Assembly (NCBI RefSeq): GCF_028453695.1
Contig: NC_135773.1
Location: forward strand, 13,826,001-13,890,000
DNA length: 64,000 bases
Direction of reading: 5' to 3'
Source: Augochlora pura
Lineage: Eukaryota > Arthropoda > Insecta > Hymenoptera > Halictidae
In this document: piece after piece, positions 12,998-24,376 of the stretch
Layout of the letters: the number at the start of each line of letters is the position of its first letter
How positions within the stretch are numbered: the first letter of the stretch is position 1
Made by a program: the position numbers and the translations under genes
The notes under the pieces: model-generated
The model's input: only the letters and a program-made list of their open reading frames with translations
Database searches by the model: none
What the model was told of the DNA's origin: nothing

Positions 12998-15120
12998 ATT
13001 GACTATTAAAAATATTAAAAAATTTGTAGAAATAGATAATCATATAAAAAAATAGATTTGTGAAAATAAAAAGTACATTTTTAACATTTCAAAATTTCAA
13101 AAATTAATGTTAAATTCGATGTTATAAATAAATATATTGTAATAATGTGATTTATCTAAAATTGAATTATAACACTACAGCTTTCAGTAGTGTCATCTTT
13201 ATTTTACACTAAACACTGCTAATATTTCTTAATCGTCTCATGAAATGTCTTAGAGGTTAAATTTAAATTAAATAGATATCTCTAATGCAATCTTTAAACA
13301 GTTATTAAAAAGATAACCTTCAACCATGCATTTATTTGAAAAAATATTTTTCATGTAGAATATCACAGATATTTAGGAATAAAAGTGACCAAAGAAAAAA
13401 CTTTATTTAACTTAAATGAATTGTCTATAATGTCCAGTCGAACGAATTGTACCTTACTAAAATTGTGGAATGCGTGATTAATATTTTGAGAAACGCCTCC
13501 AACAATCGTTTTCTTAGATTTTTATCAAATATCAACTGGATATTGTCAACGTCAATACTATGTAGTTTGATCTCACAACGCACACATGCGCACGATGGAA
13601 TGTATGTATGTGTGCAATAGTTAAAGGATACAATATAGATGTCGATGCCAGTGCTACCAACTTTCTGCGGCCACTGTACAAAACTATTCATACCTTTTTT
13701 TCGTTTTAAATATTTTTTAAATGATAGCAAAATGGGTCATACATATGCAATTATATACCTATGTATGGATTACCAGAGAGGATACAAGAGTGTTACGCTC
13801 CAATTTTCGACGTGCTAATGTTTGGTTCCATGTTAGCAAAACTTTGAAAGCAAGCATTTCACCAAAGACAGGTCACTCTCATTTCCTTTTTGGTATTACA
13901 TACATCTGTACAATATAAATTATACAATACTAATGCATAACTATAATGAATACGTTAATAATAAATTGAAGTTAAAGAACACTCTTCCGATTTATTTAAG
14001 ATTATATTATAAAACAGAAACAAATTACTAATTTGACAACTATAATTCTCATCAATATTGTAATGGTAACAAAATAAAATGAAGTATTTTATAACACTTT
14101 TTACGAAATGTATTCATTTAATTAAACCTTATAATTTGCTTTATTTCTTGACAAAATGTGTTTAATTTTATAGATTATTTAATTTAAAATTTCCATTATG
14201 TATTCCTCAAACGTATTATACACTTAAACATATACTTTGCATCTTATATATTAACTATTTTCAACCAAACTTTTATGTAAATTTTTTTCATAACAGAGTA
14301 TCATATTATATAGACCTGTCTATATTACCAAGTACTAAGTACTTCCATTTATATCGAAAGTTGATTTCAAAGATCATGCATGAAACAATACGTACTTCCT
14401 CACAAAAAAAATTGTACAAAAATTAAATTATAATATACGGCTATAAATTTTGAAAAATTGTATACAAACTAACTCGATTGCATGACCTACGAGATTTTTG
14501 TAGAATATGTTGTATTTGATTAAACACGACCATTATAATATAGTAGAGTAATGTAAATAAATAACTGTACGATTCTCGTACATGCAAACCTCACAATTAT
14601 TTTCACGCGATGAAATGTTTTCATCATAATATAGTGTATTTTTAGTACAATGTCAGTAATAAATACAATTATTCATACATTTCCTATTAATATGACAGAT
14701 CACTAGCAATAAAATTTAGGTGTCATGTATGTAGAGTAAATGTTTTGTTTAACAATCGTCTAAAAAATACTTATACAAATACAATTCCTAAATAACATAA
14801 TTTAGAGCTTCATTCGTTAATATAATGATGGAACTCTAAAAACTGTTATTAAAATTTTTAGCTACAACCTACTATAAGTGTAGGTGGCAGTGAAATGTGT
14901 GAAGTAAAGTCAGTATATTTGCTCTGGCAATGTATACTGACTTAACGTGCTAATAGATAATAAACTCATACATTTCATTTGTGAAACAATAGGTCAGTCT
15001 TGCCCTTAATCCCCTCCTGATCTTTTCAAATGGGATTTATTATGGGAGGTTCGTTATCTCCAAATATGTATGTATAAATTTAATGATTCTTCTATGTTTT
15101 TACCCAAGGCCTTTTAAATA
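12998..15120. other. Intergenic: clathrin light chain 5' side and cyclin A 3' side
   Basis: This 2.1-kb A+T-rich stretch should contain the Clc 5' UTR and promoter and the cyclin A 3' UTR. Apart from the long hairpin at 14891-14977 I see no coding sequence, RNA gene or mobile element. Confidence 0.5.
14891..14977. other. Two-tier inverted repeat / long hairpin downstream of cyclin A
   Basis: An inner perfect stem AAGTCAGTATA/TATACTGACTT (14907-14917 with 14933-14943) continues, past a small bulge, into TTGC/GCAA around a TCTG loop. An outer stem TGAAATGTGTGA/TCATACATTTCA (14891-14902 with 14966-14977, one G-T pair) encloses it, with an asymmetric internal loop. It lies about 150-230 bases past the cyclin A stop codon, probably in its 3' UTR. 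It could be an RNA regulatory structure, a small-RNA precursor or the remnant of a foldback element. Confidence 0.75.
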
Positions 15121-17026
15121 TTAAGCATTATCTTCTTCATCTTCAGATGTCAATGTTACATAATCAATACGTCGTGGTAATAACAATGCTACATGTCCAT
15201 ATCTAGACAAGAATAGATAATTGACTCTCAGTTGAAAATATCATAAAACAAATATTAGATTTCCAAACTCACTTGCTGCTTTTGTATTTGTCTTGGATAG
15301 CTTGTTGTTGAATATTTAATGCATTACAAAATGTTTTATTTAAGAATATAATGCATTCTTTAAGATCCTTTAAACAATATCCTGTTGCTAATTCCAATTC
15401 ATGTGGCCACATTTCTTCCAATAATGTATGTCGTGCAAGGGACAATGCGGATGCTGCTAAATGACTAGGCAAGAACTGTAGGTATGGATCACCTTCAAGC
15501 ATTGATAATTCACACAAGTACTGTAATAATATGCAAACAATTTAAACGTTGCAACACCATAACAATTAATTAATAATTAAAATTCATTTCCTTACCATTG
15601 CTAAAAATTTAATTTTTTCAGGAAGATTATTGCTAATACAATATTCCATAAGAAATGTAAGAGGTGTAGGAACAGTTAAATCAAAAGACAAAACTCTCAG
15701 GATTAAGTGCTCCATTCGTAGTACCTGTTTCTTCGTATAGGTGTCATCTGTGATATATACAAATTCTCCAACATCTGGTGGATAAACTTCTTCGTATTTT
15801 CTGTAATTAATATAGCCAATGTGTATTGTTTCTTAAGTTAGAAAAATTTATTACTGCAAACACATGTCTTACGCAGCAATAAACATAGCAGCTGTACCAA
15901 CAAGTTGTAACTTTGCTCTTACAACACTCATATATGACAGAAAGCGATCTATATATGAAACAGCTAAGTAGAGAGTTTCAGTTTGTAATTGATATTCTTC
16001 AGCTACCTCGACAAGCCAATCTACAAGTATAGACCTCATGGAATATGTTATATCAGGTTGTTTCTTCATATAACCTGGTTTTGGTCTATGTTGCGTCTGA
16101 AAGTCACATTGCAAATATTTACAACAAATGCATTTAATAATTATTTCAATAAATGCCATTCTGGCTAATTAACTACTATACCTCTGTAACACGTAAATAA
16201 TAAAATATATCAGCCCTATATTCATCCACATCAAAGAAGCTCATTCTCATTTCCTTTGTGGAACACCTTCTTCTTTGTAATTCTTTTTTAAGAGAAGATG
16301 AGTAAGAAACATTTTTTTCCAAAGACATTGGACTATCATGTTGAAAAATCTCTTCATTTTGCTTCTTCTGGTATATGTTTTGAATATTATCATTGCAAAA
16401 TGTTGGCAAATTCGTTATATTTATAGGATTCACCTCTAATCTTGGCTTCTGCCTTTCAGACACAACATCTTGTTTATCCTTCTGCTCTTTCTTGTCCTTT
16501 GAGTCTCTTAAAGCAACAGAAGTTTCTTCTTCTAATTTATCCTCATATATCTTAAACAAAACTTCCTCCTTTTTTTCTTCATAGACTTTAAATGGTTCAA
16601 ACTGTGTGGGAATGACTGCTTTTGTCTTTCCAAGCTTCTCATCTTTATAAATTTCCTGTTAAAAAAAGGAGCAAAAGACAGGTAAGAATTGCTCTAGTGA
16701 ATGTAACTTGAATAGTTCTAAATTTTCTCCTAGTAAATAAGAAGAGCAAGTTCATTTTACATTTTTTACGAGAAATTGATATTTATTAGGGAATGAAAGA
16801 GGGAAACGATGACTATTTGAGTAGAAAAAACGCGGGAGGTAAAATGAAAAAATGGTGTACATACCACTTTTGAATTGCGATTGCAATTATTGTGAATAGC
16901 ACCCAGGACTGCACGTTTTGATTGCTGTAGCGTTTGAGGTTGAAGAGGAACAGTGATATTCTCTTTACCACGGCGAATATCGGCAATACGATTTTCTTGA
17001 TCCTCGTGTACTCGAATCGTGGCCAT
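15121..17026 (-). CDS. CycA: Cyclin A
   Basis: Mitotic/S-phase cyclin that activates Cdk1/Cdk2 and is destroyed by the APC/C. Six exons at 17026-16865, 16655-16182, 16096-15873, 15800-15596, 15520-15273 and 15202-15121 give 464 residues. The destruction box RAVLGAIHNN lies near residues 38-47. The cyclin box starts with the diagnostic MRSILVDWLVEVAEEYQL and continues with YIDRFLS and AAKYEEVYPPDVGEFVYITD. The second cyclin fold is in exons 4-5. The region before the box (exon 2) is long, Lys/Glu-rich and probably disordered, as usual for the family. The gene is divergent from BTBD2, with paired CCAAT boxes in the shared upstream region. A prominent hairpin follows the stop codon. Confidence 0.96.
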
Positions 17027-17312
17027 TATTTGGTTTTCAATTTTCTACTAATGTTACACTTATATATATACATATATATAATAAATATATATATATACGT
17101 ATATTAATGAAATATTTCTTCTTCTCAAGGTGTTATTCCTCTTTATTAGACACTTAACATGCCCTTTTCTTACTACAGCCAAGTCTATCGTCCATGCATG
17201 GCAGATCTAATTTTGAAGCTCCAAGCAACCGAACAAACTTCAGTTGCCGTTTGATTTCAAACAAACGTAACTTCAACAGCTGGCGATACGTTAGAAGCGT
17301 TGCTCGAATAGA

Positions 17313-17356
17313 CCAATGGGAGGAGTATGTCTTTCATAAACCGTGAGAACACCAAT
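17313..17356. promoter_or_regulatory. Paired CCAAT boxes upstream of cyclin A
   Basis: CCAAT occurs at 17313-17317 and again at 17352-17356, 39 bases apart and in the same orientation, about 290-330 bases before the cyclin A start codon. Paired NF-Y sites at roughly this spacing are typical of G2/M gene promoters. The start site is unknown, so the role is inferred. Confidence 0.4.
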
Positions 17357-17613
17357 CAGGTAAGTGATGTAATAATCTGCGTTCTCAAATTATATTTTCG
17401 TGTATTGGCGGGTGCACATGACAGATCATTTTTTTCATACTTAAAAATTAACAAATTTTTAATACTATCTTATTAATTATATAATTTATCTTATTACTAG
17501 ATAATTTATTTGATCATTTCAGATATAAAAATGTATGTAAACTGATTAACAATTGTTCAGTTGGCGTTATAATTGTATACTTTCGGCAGTTGTAAATAAT
17601 ATTATGATGTAAA

Positions 17614-17708
17614 TATATGATAAATATATATGTACATATGAACATGTAGATAGGATATGATAAATATATGGTACATATGGACATATAGATAGAATATGAT
17701 AAATATAT
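17614..17708. repeat. Short A+T-rich tandem repeat, about 2.5 copies of a 40-47 bp unit
   Basis: ATATGATAAATATAT recurs three times, each followed by a variant of GTACATATGAACATGTAGATAGG (for example GGTACATATGGACATATAGATAG). It is a degenerate minisatellite in the region between cyclin A and BTBD2. Confidence 0.8.
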
Positions 17709-17770
17709 TGGACAGTTTCATCCGTTAATGAGGGTCTGTATAGAAACTTTCTTTGCTCTAATTGGCTGAT

Positions 17771-18003
17771 GATTCACTGCTAAGATAGGACAAATTTCGG
17801 ATTGGATGTGTAGTAAAATGGTGGGGATGTGCGCGCCAGGTTAAGGAGTAAGAAGACCATGTAGAAGTACCATTACTGTATTTCAAATTTTGTAAGAGGC
17901 TTTGCCTGCAGCGCACTCCATTAGAGAGAATACGAGTAGAAATTCAATGCTAAGACAAGATTCATTGCGGATTGGATGCACGGTAAAATGGTAGGGATAT
18001 TTG
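17771..18003. repeat. Duplicated 62-bp block with an inverted CCAAT core
   Basis: The block starting at 17771 (ATTCACTGCTAAGAT) matches the block starting at 17941 (ATTCAATGCTAAGAC) over about 62 bases with no gaps. Both contain CGGATTGGATG and GTAAAATGGT followed by GGGAT. The offset is 170 bases. The ATTGG inside each copy is an inverted CCAAT box. It may be a duplicated promoter element for BTBD2. Confidence 0.75.
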
Positions 18004-18372
18004 CAAACGCTAAGAGTGGTAAAAAAATCGTGCACTGCATGTAATCAAAGGTAGGGTGGGGGGAAGCACAATTTAATTCGGAGCACATTCCGATCAAGTG
18101 CCATTCTCTGAGACACGTGTATGTAGATTTTTTGTTTGGCACTTACCAGCAGACAGGCGAAGACATTGTCGCAGCATGATGATGTTTGTGACTTTTACCA
18201 GATACCTGTATTAACATTTCATTGACATCTTGACGTACGTGTGTGGAACTTGCTAAAGGATAAAAGCAAGGCGGGCGAACTTCCAACGTTCGTGTCGCCT
18301 TTCCTGACACGATACATGTAATTAGATGAAACGGGGCAGCACCTTGAGAAATATTACATTGCATGCTTGAAA

Positions 18373-20429
18373 ATGTCCTCAGAGACTTCCCGAAATGATG
18401 TGCCAAATGTCGTATCGAGACTGCATAATTTGCGTTTAAGTCAGGACGATGGAGATGAATCCGAACCAAATGCAAGTGTGAATCATGTTGCATCTGGAGA
18501 CTCATCTCCAGAGACTATTCGAAACACCCAACCAATTGGTAATGTCACACTTTCACGTGCTAGACGCGCACTGAATTTTGTTTATGATGAAGATCAACCA
18601 ACAACCTCTATGGCTAGAAGTGGAGAATCTTCGTTTTCTAATGGGGATAAGTAAGTATCTAAATAAAGTGTACATCACACTTTGAATGAATATATTCCAA
18701 TTGTTTAAAACGTTTAGTAATTCATTTTACTAATTCCATTGGTATTGATGCTTTAGTAGGCCTCCAACAAATGCAGCAAATACATTGCATTTAGAAGAAC
18801 GATCTGAGAGTAATGTTGCCTTTGAAAATACATCCACGAATAATCAGACTACTGTTGCATATAATTGGCAGGGTACAAAAGCTACAATGCGTGAAAGAAT
18901 TGTCTTTCTATTTAATAATGAAATATTGTCTGATGTAAGCTTCATAGTAGGGAGAGGAGCACAAAAACAGCGTATACCAGCTCATAAACTAGTCCTATCT
19001 TCTGGAAGTGCAGTTTTTGATGCAATGTTCAATGGAACACTTGCTACAACTTCTTCAGAAATAGAAGTACCTGATGTAGAACCAGTTGCTTTTTTGGCAG
19101 TTCTTCTTTTTTTATATACTGATAAAATAGAAATAGATCCTGAAAGTGTGATGATGACATTATATACGGCTAAAAAATATGCAGTATCAGCTTTAGAGAA
19201 GCACTGTGTTGAATATCTAAAAAGTAATTTAACAAGTGATAATGCTTTCTTACTCTTAACGCAAGCTCGTTTATTCGATGAACCTCAACTGGCTGCAGTC
19301 TGTTTGAATACCATAGATAGATTTACTACTGAATCATTAAATGCAGATGGATTTACAGATATAGATATTGATACACTGAAGATTGTTTTAGAGAGAGACA
19401 CTCTTCGTGTTAGAGAATCTAAATTATTTCAAGCAGTCTTAAGGTATGTGAACTTGTTTTCATTATCTGCCTAGTATACATAACTTTATTTTTGTGTTGC
19501 TTCAACAGGTGGTCAGAGGCAGAATGTGTAAGACACCAACTACCACTAACTCCAGAAAATCAACGTTTCGTGTTGGGTAGTGCTTTCTCATTGATTCGTT
19601 TTCCTCTAATGTCTAAAGAAGAATTTACTGCTGGTGCAGCACAATCTGGACTTCTAAATTATGCAGAGGTTGATATCATGAATATACAATTTATTAAACG
19701 TTTTTGTAAATTAACTAATGAAATGACTTTTAGGTTCTCTCCTTATTCTCATATTTTATACTGAATCCAAAACCAGTAGTTGGATTTCAGACAATGCCTC
19801 GTTGTTGTATGACTGGTAAGGAACAAACTGTCTGTAGGTTTCAACATACTAAAAGCAGATGGGGATATTATGGAACAAGTGATCGCATAAGGTGTGTATA
19901 TGCTACATTTAGCAATACTTCTGTAATGTTCTATAAAATTTAATCAAATTTGATCATAGATTTAGCGTTGATAGACGAATATTTCTTATTGGCTATGGAG
20001 TTTATGGTAGTACACATGGTCCTGCGATATATGAAGTATTAATAGAATTGATACATACTGCTTCTGGAAAAGTAATTGCTACAAATTCAACAAGTTTTGG
20101 CTGTGATGGTTCAACATATACTTATCGCTTAATGTTCAAAGAATTAGCAGAGATTTTACCAGATACAATTTATACAGCATCAGCAACATTTCAGGTTTGT
20201 GTTTTGATGATACGTATCTATAGTCAACTAGACATTGAATACTAATGGAGCATTGTGATCCTTGCAGGGTCCTTGTTCTCATTATGGAACTAAGGGTTTA
20301 GAAACTGTTATGGTAGATAGTGACACAGGAAATGGAAAAGTTAAGTTTGAATTTAGTATTGAGGCAGGTGATAATAATGGAACGTCTACAGAGGAAGGAC
20401 AAATTCCTGAGCTTATATTTTACATTTAA
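18373..20429 (+). CDS. BTBD2: BTB/POZ domain-containing protein 1/2 homologue (BTB-BACK-PHR)
   Basis: BTBD1/2-type proteins are substrate adaptors for cullin-3 ligases and bind topoisomerase I in vertebrates. Six exons at 18373-18650, 18757-19443, 19509-19668, 19734-19891, 19960-20194 and 20268-20429 give 559 residues. A Ser-rich N-terminus of about 140 residues is followed by YNWQGTKATMRERI and the BTB domain (ILSDVSFIVG, RIPAHKLVLSSGSAVFDAMF). Next come the BACK domain (LLTQARLFDEP, GFTDIDIDTL) and a C-terminal PHR domain (RCCMTGKEQ, RWGYYGTSDRIRF, GPCSHYGTKGL, ending GQIPELIFYI). The first in-frame ATG is at 18373. BTBD1/2 fits better than BTBD3/6, but the exact orthologue should be checked by phylogeny. 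Confidence 0.94.
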
Positions 20430-20462
20430 TAACTCATGTACATAATAATGACATTCCTTTAA

Positions 20463-20699
20463 CACGTTCACGCCGGCGTGACCCACCAGTGGGTCACACT
20501 TGACTGTTCCGTGGGGCAGCGTAACCCACCGGTGGGTCACACTTGACTATTGCGTGGGGTGGCGTGATCCACCGGTGGGTCACTTGTTTTCAGAAAATTA
20601 GAACTCGCAACAATGTTGCCCCGCCCCACGAAGCGTAAGGAGATAAGACAGTCCCGCCTCACGCGAAAAGACGTAGATTTTTGCCCCGGCGTGAACGTG
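20463..20699. mobile_element. TTAA-flanked non-autonomous element (piggyBac-like MITE), element A
   Basis: A GC-rich 237-bp block is flanked by TTAA on both sides (20459-20462 and 20700-20703). It ends in identical 14-bp inverted repeats, CACGTTCACGCCGG. No transposase is encoded. Next to the left terminus are three tandem units with starts at 20476, 20519 and 20562, exactly 43 bp apart, each with a palindrome of the type GTGACCCACCGGTGGGTCAC. TTAA target duplication is the hallmark of the piggyBac superfamily; assignment to that superfamily is inference. It lies about 30 bases past the BTBD2 stop, probably inside the 3' UTR. Confidence 0.85.
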
Positions 20700-21705
20700 T
20701 TAATCAGCTTCATTGTCTTTCAAAATTTAATACATTAAATCGAATTGTACAAACAGTTTTATCTGTCAGTTTCTTTGTCAATTATATATACAATATTATT
20801 ATATAATATTGTATAATATATATTTTAGTATATATACAATATTATTATTATTACTATTATTAAAGGAAATGTTTTATATTAAATAATCCAGGAGTATATT
20901 TAAAAATTTGTCGTGATCTGCTGCAACTGTAATGAAATGAATGAAAGTCTTTATATGTATTTATAATCTGCGTTCAATTGACAGTTTCAAGCGAATGAAA
21001 TTTATGTATCTCAAAATGGGCCTTATTGGGACAAAAGACTGATTTATGTAACTGGTATAAAAGCAAAGTTGAAGTAAATTCTTTATTTTCTTATTAATTG
21101 AGTATATCAATAATCGATTTTTTGCAAAAGTAGATAAAACTGAATCTCTTTTTAAATTTAGCAATATGTCAAAATTGGTTACAATCAGCATGTGAATTTT
21201 AACGAGTTTAGAGAAGATTTATCTATTCAGTAAACAGGTTGCACAAATATAAATCTATAATTAAAATCGATCTATTTTTCTATTTCTTCAAACAATATGT
21301 ACACAAATGGTAACTTTACATAAATAACATAATTTTTGTATATGTATATCCAAAAACTGGTACTATTACAGTTTTATTTCGAAAAAATGTACTGTTTTAA
21401 AGTTTTTGCTGTAAAATATGTGAAGCAATGTTAAATTGAAACTTGTATTCAGAATTATTAAATACTACGCACAAAATAACATGCTACAATTTGATAATTG
21501 TTAAACAGTCTTTCATTAAAATAAATATGTAAATTTTCATATAATTTCAGTAGAAAAATGATACATTGTAAACAGTCTGTAATTAAATGAATGTAATATA
21601 CTGTTATCATTCTATCATGTATTTAATTCTAAATAGTATAAACGATATTGTGGAAGATTCATGCATATTTTCATATTTGGAACACTAGTTATAACGAGTA
21701 ATGCC

Positions 21706-21848
21706 CACTTGGACGCGGACCAATTAGACGTGTCCCGATTGGACGCGTTTCTTTCGGACGCCTGGCCGAATGGACGCGTTGCTTTTTGACGCCGGGCCAA
21801 TTGGACGCGTTCCTTTTGGACGTCTGGCCGTTTAGACGCCGTCCAATT
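21706..21848. repeat. GC-rich minisatellite, 31-bp unit of two GGACGY half-units
   Basis: GGACGCG recurs at 21711, 21741, 21772 and 21803 (30-31 base spacing). Between these lie diverged half-units such as GGACGCCTGGCC, TGACGCCGGGCC and GGACGTCTGGCC. The whole reads as about four copies of a 31-bp unit. The open frame on the minus strand across it is a by-product of the repeat. It stands out in an A+T-rich background. Confidence 0.85.
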
Positions 21849-23057
21849 TCTATTCGAGCTAATTGGCGGCATATGCTTTAAAATCATTGATTTTGGGAGA
21901 GTGTAGATGTTGGTATTGTTCGTCGATTCAAATTCCTATAGTATGTAATTAACAATATGGTCGAACGTATTAAATTTGGTAGTGAATTTGATATATATGT
22001 GGAGTTTTATTATTATGAAGGTCAGTAAATCGTTTATATCGTTTGACAGGTGTAGGTTAGAATTGAGGAATATTTGCAGGGACGTTATTAAGGCACCTGA
22101 GGAATATTCATCCATGTATTGCATAAAATGGGATAAAAAATTCAATAATATTGCCTACCGATGCATATTTACTAGTTAGTAATATTTCATTTGTAGTGGA
22201 TAAGTGTTTGACCATGCGGCATGACACGGTGCATTGTGTTCCCATTGCAAAGTAATATGTATCTATTTACAGTAGCTGAAAAAGCATATATTAAGTATTA
22301 TTAGGCAATAATTAAGTTGCAGCCAAAATTAGCATGATATAACGATACTAGAATCAGGAAATTTTGAGAGAACGTACAGACTTTCCATAACACTCAGAAC
22401 TGGGAATATAGTTAACTCGACTCAAAACACTTCTGTTTTTTTCACAGCTCCTGAATAATTCTGTGTAAGGATGATAATTTAGATATGTATCTTTTACCTA
22501 TAAAGTATATACATTTTTGTGAGGAGTAAATACGATATTTTGTGATTGTTTAAATTTATCTTTTTCTTTCTAAAAATTTGAACGCGGTCAGATCCTGATT
22601 ATTGCAAGAAAATGTGTTAACAGTGGGTAACACGTAACTTGTAATCTTGAAAACTATTACATTCTCAGACAAACAGCATTAATAATTTAATTATATGAGT
22701 GACATATATGATCATGCTTTATGCAATTTGTTTTAAAAAAGTAAGTCAGCGTATAATGTCACGGCAGCTTTTAGACTGATAAATGTAAATAGAGTTTGAA
22801 TTTACCCAATCAGATGTACTTGCTTTGTTATAGATACATAATCCTTTTTCTTTTTCATTTTAATGAAAAAGTTTTAACTACTGAATTAGTTTTAATTCAT
22901 GTATTTTAAATTACCACAACTGTTCCGGCAAATGATAATAATAAAAATAAAATAATAATAATAATAAAATTCCAACAAATAACAGAAATATGATTAAGGT
23001 ATAAAAGCAGTAAATCTTGTCTCTAATATATCTTTCATTTCAAATTGCAGTTGATTA

Positions 23058-24376
23058 TACGAGGTCTGTAAATTAAGTAATGAGACTGGCAACGTTGCGT
23101 TTGATCTGGCAACACTGGAAGCGTGGGGCTTGATGGGGCGGCAGAGGAACAATGTTATCCACCTTCAGTACGAGTTTGACCTCGCTCGAGTCATTTGGTT
23201 GTGCGTAGTGATTATTTTTGTGAAACAGTTTTTTCTATTGTGTTCTAAAAATGAATGACATCAATTTCGAGCAACGGTGTGCTATCAAGTTTTGCTACAG
23301 ACTTGGGCACAGTGCAACGGAAACTCTTCTTAAACTTCAGCAGGACTACGGAGATAGTGTTTTGTCAAGAGCCCAGGTTTTTCGGTGGTTTAAGGCATTT
23401 TCAAAAGGTAGAGAGTCGATTGAAGATGAACCACGAAGCGAAAGGCCTTCATCTTCAAGAATCGATGAAAATGTCGACAGAATCCGGGATCTTGTGCGTT
23501 CAGATCGTCGGTTGACAGTCTAGAATGATCGGGGAAGAGTTAAATTTGACTCACACCACCGTTCATCAAATTTTGACCATTGAATTGGGGATGAGAAAAA
23601 TCTGCGCAAAAATGGTTCCAAAAAACTTTCGCAAGACCAGAAGAACATCAGGAAGGAAAGGTGCCTTGACTTTTTGAATTCAATTGAAAATGACCCCCAT
23701 TTTCTGGAATATGTCATTACTGGTAACGAGTCTTGGGTGTTTGAGTACGACCCAGAAACCAAGCGCCAGAGCATGGAGTGGCACACTTCAACCTCTCCGA
23801 GGCCAAAAAAGGCAAGGATGGCGAAGTCAAAGATCAAATGCATGCTGATTTGTTTTTTTTATATCCACGGAATCGTCCACAAAGAGTTTCTACCCCAAGG
23901 TCAACTGGTCAATCGACACTTTTACCGAGAGGTTCTTGGAAGACTTCGAAAAAGGGTCATTCGTGTGAGACCAAACATCAAGAACAAGTGGGTGTTGCAT
24001 CACGATAATGCTCCTTGTCACACAGCAATTTCAATAAACGAGTTTTTGGCCAGTAAAAACATTCCTGTGGCTCCTCAGCCTCCTTATTCGCCTGACTTGA
24101 GTCCTTGTGACTTTTTTCTCTTCCCAAAGTTGAAAAATCACCTCAAGGGAAATCATTTTGGGACAGTCGAAAACATTCAAACGGCTGTAACCGACCAGCT
24201 GAAGGTTATTCCAGTATCGGAGTTCCAGCACTGCTATGAGGAGTGGAAAAAACGTCTCCAGCGCTGTGTGGCCTCAGAAGGAAGTTATTTTGAAGGTGAC
24301 AATATAGAATTGTAATTCTTTTTGAATAAAAAATTTTAAAAAAATCAGTCTCATTACTTAACTTACAGACCTCGTA
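23058..24376 (+). mobile_element. mariner (Tc1/mariner, DD34D type) element, complete with TIRs
   Basis: A 1319-bp element is flanked by TA duplications (23056-23057 and 24377-24378). Its terminal inverted repeats start TACGAGGTCTGTAA and run 31 bp with one mismatch. Inside is a mariner transposase frame, described separately as a pseudogene. It sits downstream of the last recognised exon of the MULE-derived gene. Near-identical ends suggest fairly recent insertion. Confidence 0.97.
23251..24315 (+). pseudogene. mariner transposase, inactivated
   Basis: The frame starts at MNDINFEQRCAIKFCY and shows the N-terminal helix-turn-helix region (RAQVFRWFKAFSKGRES, then DEPRSERP). It is broken by a stop at 23521-23523. 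Homology continues in another frame (MIGEELNLTHTTVHQIL) to about 23630, then returns to the first frame (LSQDQKNIRKERCLDFL) to the end at 24315. The pattern fits two compensating indels. Catalytic motifs: the first should be TGDESW but reads TGNESW, so the first Asp is Asn. LHHDNAPCHT and YSPDLSPCDFFLF keep the second and third Asp with DD34D spacing. The copy cannot make active transposase as it stands. Confidence 0.95.

Larger units (their letters stand above)
17027..18372. other. Divergent promoter region, cyclin A / BTBD2
   Basis: About 1.35 kb lies between two start codons on opposite strands. It holds a TA-rich patch (17056-17104), paired CCAAT boxes, a TA-rich tandem repeat (17614-17708) and a duplicated 62-bp block, each listed separately. 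I see no gene in it. Confidence 0.6.
20430..23057. other. Intergenic, BTBD2 3' side to the mariner
   Basis: About 2.6 kb contains the BTBD2 3' UTR, the TTAA element (20463-20699), an AT microsatellite with an imperfect palindrome (about 20785-20860) and the 31-bp minisatellite (21706-21848). I see no supported gene. Confidence 0.5.

Noticed and set aside
13425..13918. Frames of 65-101 codons upstream of the clathrin light chain gene
   Set aside because: Random composition, no splice or homology support; more likely Clc 5' region.
21615..21887. Minus-strand 90-codon frame rich in NWSASK/RDTSNW motifs
   Set aside because: It is the translation of the 31-bp minisatellite; the apparent protein repeat follows the DNA repeat.
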